A stretch of 64,000 nt of DNA from Adineta vaga (Eukaryota > Rotifera): the NCBI GenBank assembly GCA_021613535.1, contig CP075493.1:6572001-6636000 (forward strand), read 5' to 3'. Shown piece after piece: positions 60,120 to 64,000 of the stretch (within the stretch, counting starts at the first letter, position 1; every line of letters begins with the position of its first letter). The translations under genes were made by a program, and so were the position numbers. The notes below the pieces were generated by a model. It was not told the origin of the DNA, made no database searches, and saw only the letters and a list, made by a program, of their open reading frames with translations.

Positions 60120-61023
60120 ATAAAAAGAATTGATTTCTGTTTAATAATCGTATGTAACGATAAATGAAATTTAGTTCAATTTTAGTCGCTAATCTAAACA
60201 CTGCTCGTATAATTGATTATTAAAAAAGTTAACCGCGAAGCTTTTGTAAATGAAAGTCCTGGACGTGATGACGTATCAAATTTAGCTTCACATACTTCCA
60301 TTGTACTTTTGAAAAGAAATTAGCATAGATCATAACTGTTGTATTTCAGCATAGCACTTAAATTAATAAACTTTGCCAGTCGTAACATTAACTAGAGGAT
60401 TATCACTAGCTGAATTAAATACAAGTTCTAATGTTCGAATAATAGCAAGTAACATCTCGAGAACCGAACTTGAGGATTGTGGCAAACATCAAATTGAATG
60501 TCGATCTTGAATTAGATGAACAGTACTTTATTCTTCTAGTTCGCCATTCAAATTATCATTGGTATGATAACAAACTACGGATACAACGTCTTCCAAAGTT
60601 ACATTCTTATGAGTCATAAATATTCTATATATATATAGAAACATATTCAGCAAAATGATATCTTATCATTGACTCGAGAGATAAAAATAAACATTTCTTT
60701 TGACCTAACTGTATTGTATTGAAAAGTTATTTCAATGAACTTCGAGTTTAGTGAAACAAAGTCACCAATTGAAGTCATTTATCTCAGCATCTGGAGAGTT
60801 TTCAGATCTCTTGAGATTTATATTTTATTTCACTGAGCAGAGCACTGTCAGTATTTTCAAGATCGAATATATTTGTTTGATCATTTGACAAACTTTTATA
60901 CTTAGTAAATAAAAAAATAACAAAACAAATTTCTATTACAATTCGATATCACAGTAATGCTATAAAGATTTACTGTTAACTGTGTTTTATAAAACACGGA
61001 TTACACTGTTCTAAACTATTCTT
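60120..61023. other. Convergent spacer, no gene seen
   Basis: About 0.9 kb between the ends of the Cys-rich gene (+) and the DUF1647 gene (-). A 45-codon open stretch around 60372-60510 on the plus strand has no ATG context or partner exon and is not called. Confidence 0.5.
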
Positions 61024-62543
61024 TCAATTTTTTCGCATAGTAAAATACGTTGGATCGCCTTCAGCACGTCGAACATCTGCTAATTTTGCTTGTATTGATG
61101 TATACATATCGTATGGAGCTGGATCACTAGAATCACCGTGTTGTAAACTTGGAAAGAAATAAAATGAGAGTACAGCTACCATTGCTGATTGATCATAACG
61201 ATGTACATTGACTGAACCAGCTCGACGTTTACATTCTGTTTTTGATTGTATCGGCGCAATACAATTTGCATCAAGGGCACATGTTACCCATGTTTTAAGC
61301 ACAAGACGTGATAGAAAATTATCTGTGACTGCAACGAAACCTGCTTCAGCAATGTAGATATCATCAAATGTTGAGCCTATTTCATTAAACCATGTAAATG
61401 TTTTCTCTAATGTAAAACATGGCAAATAATGGCCAGGTAATTCTCGACATGAAAACCCACGAATTTCATTATCAATAAGTAAACGATTAAAATCTGAAGT
61501 ATTATAACGAACAGATGTATCACCATAAATAATAGAACCAAAACGTCGTACAGCGTCCTAGAAGAAAGACATTTTTCTTTTCTTTTTTCTTCTATCAGTA
61601 AATGTTTACCTGAATAACAATTGGTTTCCATGCAAAATTACCTAACATTCGAATATGACTGGCGACAGATTCGAATTCAGCAAATGGAAATTCAATTACT
61701 GCACAACGTTTACAATTGTCTTTGATCTATAAAAACGAATTGAAATGACTCTTTTCCTATGTTCATTAATTCAAATCTTACCATGTTAATTTGGCCTGGA
61801 TTAAATCCAAGATCATAAATAACAACTTTGTGATCTTTGAAAAATTGATCAACTGTTCGCATTGATGCTTGTAACATATTATAAAAATGTGTGTTTGACG
61901 CAAGAATAATAACCGGCTTTGGAAGTTCATCGACTGAAGTTTTTGTCCAACTTAAATGTTGATTATCAAAACCATCTGCTAAATAACTGGAAACTTGAGA
62001 TAAATAATGTATCAAGTTCGGTCTTATATCAATATGACCATTATCAGATACGGTAATATATCGTTGTAATAGACAATGAATATTGTATAAACGTTGCGTA
62101 TCATTAGCAAATGGACGTAATGTATTGTATAAATTAGTAAAACGAAATATCTGCAGATAATTGAAAGCATTACGAAATTTATCTTCATAAGCAATAAGAA
62201 TTTGAAAAAGTTTTTGTAATCGTTCGATCGTAGGTCGTGGTCGACTATCATTTTTCGGAGTTTTTGGTGATTTATAACGAAGTAAAGATTCAGTTTCATC
62301 AAAATTACATTTAATTGAACTGAATTTCTCGAGAAAAGATTCCTGTTCTTGTTTGACAGGTGTTGATTCATCTAATAATACTGGGTCGATAGGAGCATGA
62401 TTAATAAGCCGTAAATATGTTAAAAGAATGAGAATCATTAATATTACCAGTAGAAATCGAAGTCGAAAACATTTGCGTACACGAAGCATGAATAAAAGCC
62501 CTAAATTGGTCGGTTGCCCGACTCTGCTAGCCGGGCGTGTCAT
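61024..62543 (-). CDS. DUF1647-type type II membrane protein, glycosyltransferase-like
   Basis: Coding join on the minus strand 62543-61782, 61726-61610 and 61557-61024 gives 470 residues with matching phases. The short N-terminal cytosolic part (MTRPASRVGQ) is followed by a signal anchor at about residues 28-47 (RLRFLLVILMILILLTYLRL), the form of a Golgi type II protein. The luminal domain has PVIILASNTHFYNMLQASMRTV, KVVIYDLGFNPGQ, CAVIEFPF, FAWKPIVIQ, DTSVRY and later HRYDQSAM. These match the DUF1647 pattern of nematode and mollusc proteins, which resembles glycosyltransferase A folds. The enzymatic activity of the family is not established to my knowledge. Frame is intact. Confidence 0.82.
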
Positions 62544-64000
62544 TGATAATTATCGATCACTATTCATAGTTTCTTCACATTGGTTATATTTGTTCTAAAT
62601 AAATGAAGCACAAAAAATTTCAAAAAGAAAAGTAATTTTAACGTCTAGCAGAATTCAATCATACAACTTAGTTACACAGAACGACAAAGAAAAACATTTA
62701 ACCGTCTCTCGCATGCTCATAGTATTGACAGAATGTACATACAAGAGTAGAATGAAAAGAAGTATACTTATACAGTAAAAGAATTCAAACTGTAATCTAT
62801 TTTTTTTTCTTTTAAATAATTTTCAAATGTAACATTGAAACAATGCTTACAATTGATAAGAACGTGACAAAATAAATTACATGTGCAAAAATAGAACGAA
62901 AGACACCGAATGAATGTCTATGTTTACTAATTGTCATACGATTGAATTTCAAATTAATTATCGTTTGAATTATGATAAAGTTCAGGTCATTGCAATTTCG
63001 TTCGATTTCTCTGCCAATCATGCGTAAGTGAAAGATCTAACTGTTAGTAAACTAAAAGAAAAGTGTCATACTTGTAACGAACAGAGAACTTCAATTTGAT
63101 GACTTTAATTTTTCATATGAATGATCGAAAGGTATGTACTGACTTCTAATAATGATTTTTTTTCTTGTATCGACGATGAAAAGAAATACACACGTAATTT
63201 TATGATTGATAGTATTGATGAGCTAATAGAGCAAAATAGTTGCTTTTATCGCTTGCCTGAGCAAGTTAAATAGGTATATGTCAACGAATGATATACATCA
63301 CACATGACATCATGCGAAACGTGACGATACAAAGATTTCGAGTTACAAAGAAAGCACTGCCTTTGATATATAATGATCAAATGACATACATACATTTCCT
63401 TGGCTCGTTAATAAATCAGACAATAGTAATTACTTTCATTAGAAGTTACCTCTACAGTTTTATCAAGTCAACAAGTCATATGGTGATGTATATGAACGAC
63501 AAGGACATGGAAACAATAACTTGCTAACATCTTCTTTCAATTATCGATCTATACCATTCCTACAGGTTCTATGTAATTTGATGTAAGTCTCAAACGACGA
63601 TAATCACCGAACTAAGTACACCGAAAAAACGATGAGAACATTCTGTTTAGTCTTTTTTTTATTATATCTGATAAGAAGAGAAGATGATGAAATAGAGATG
63701 TTAAGCTAAGAAGAAGAAAAAAAATAACCTTGTCGCATGCAATGAGAATCTATTCCCTTTGGGCTAATAGTCAAAATAATCGTCGATGACTTATTAATGT
63801 TTTAATACAGAACTATTTACATGTCTCTTGATATATTGATTTTACTTGATAAAAGTAATTGACAAGTAGAAATAGCGGAAAAAAATCGATATATATGTAA
63901 AAAATACTTGTACTCACAAGTTTTTCTTATACTGAATGAGAAAAACAAATACAAGCATTTATTTACCCACGAAACCATGTGGTTATTTTTCATGTTTATG
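62544..64000. other. Right-end spacer, no gene seen
   Basis: About 1.45 kb upstream of the DUF1647 gene to the window edge. Short ORFs at 62812-63021 and 63288-63527 lack domains, splice partners or codon evidence and are not called. Confidence 0.5.

Noticed and set aside
60372-60510. Open stretch of about 45 codons on the plus strand
   Set aside because: No ATG, no acceptor or donor in phase and no family resemblance; too short to call a remnant.

Overview
The window looks like a gene-dense stretch of a small, AT-rich animal genome. The genes are animal ones (voltage-gated sodium channel, cadherin, neurobeachin, CBP/p300). They are split by many short GT-AG introns, often 50-70 bases, and separated by AT-rich spacers with short microsatellites. 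Two genes have a bacterial look (a PqqB-type metallo-beta-lactamase-fold protein and a GHL10 glycosidase-like protein) but carry introns. With an arginine-type ADP-ribosyltransferase and lineage-specific zinc-finger and caspase-like genes, this suggests a bdelloid rotifer. That assignment is inference; no marker gene in the window proves it.

Layout, left to right. 275-5686 (+): sodium channel lacking domain I, which lies off the left edge. 8394-10559 (+): small cadherin. 13414-14391 (-) and 14687-18471 (+): PqqB-like protein and Sec24, head to head. 20989-22312 (-): ADP-ribosyltransferase with a frameshift before its catalytic glutamates. 23130-24526 (+): secreted GHL10-like glycosidase. 25199-25844: decayed gene. 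26427-36587 (+): neurobeachin/LRBA, complete with ConA-like, PH-BEACH and WD40 regions. 37186-38682 (+): UDP-glucose 4-epimerase. 38982-39995 (-) and 41306-42277 (+): two divergent caspase-like paralogues, one with a lost catalytic histidine. 42598-43326 (+): ARF-like GTPase with an in-frame stop. 43778-46963 (+): protein with about ten PBZ-type zinc fingers. 47896-54289 (-): CBP/p300. 54703-56088 (+): degenerate CDK7-like kinase. 56372-57951 (+): stomatin-like protein 2 with a one-base frameshift. 58086-58819 (+): RNA polymerase III subunit RPC8. 59240-60119 (+): cysteine-rich, probably GPI-anchored protein. 61024-62543 (-): DUF1647-type membrane protein.

Most genes are unrelated housekeeping or neuronal genes and do not form an operon-like system. 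The accessory-looking part is 39-47 kb, where caspase-like proteins, a broken small GTPase and a PBZ-finger protein sit together. PBZ fingers bind poly(ADP-ribose), so that protein is the best candidate for something undescribed. Four coding disruptions (ADP-ribosyltransferase, ARF-like, PBZ tail, STOML2) lie in otherwise well-kept reading frames. Three are small indels, so residual assembly errors must be excluded before calling pseudogenes.
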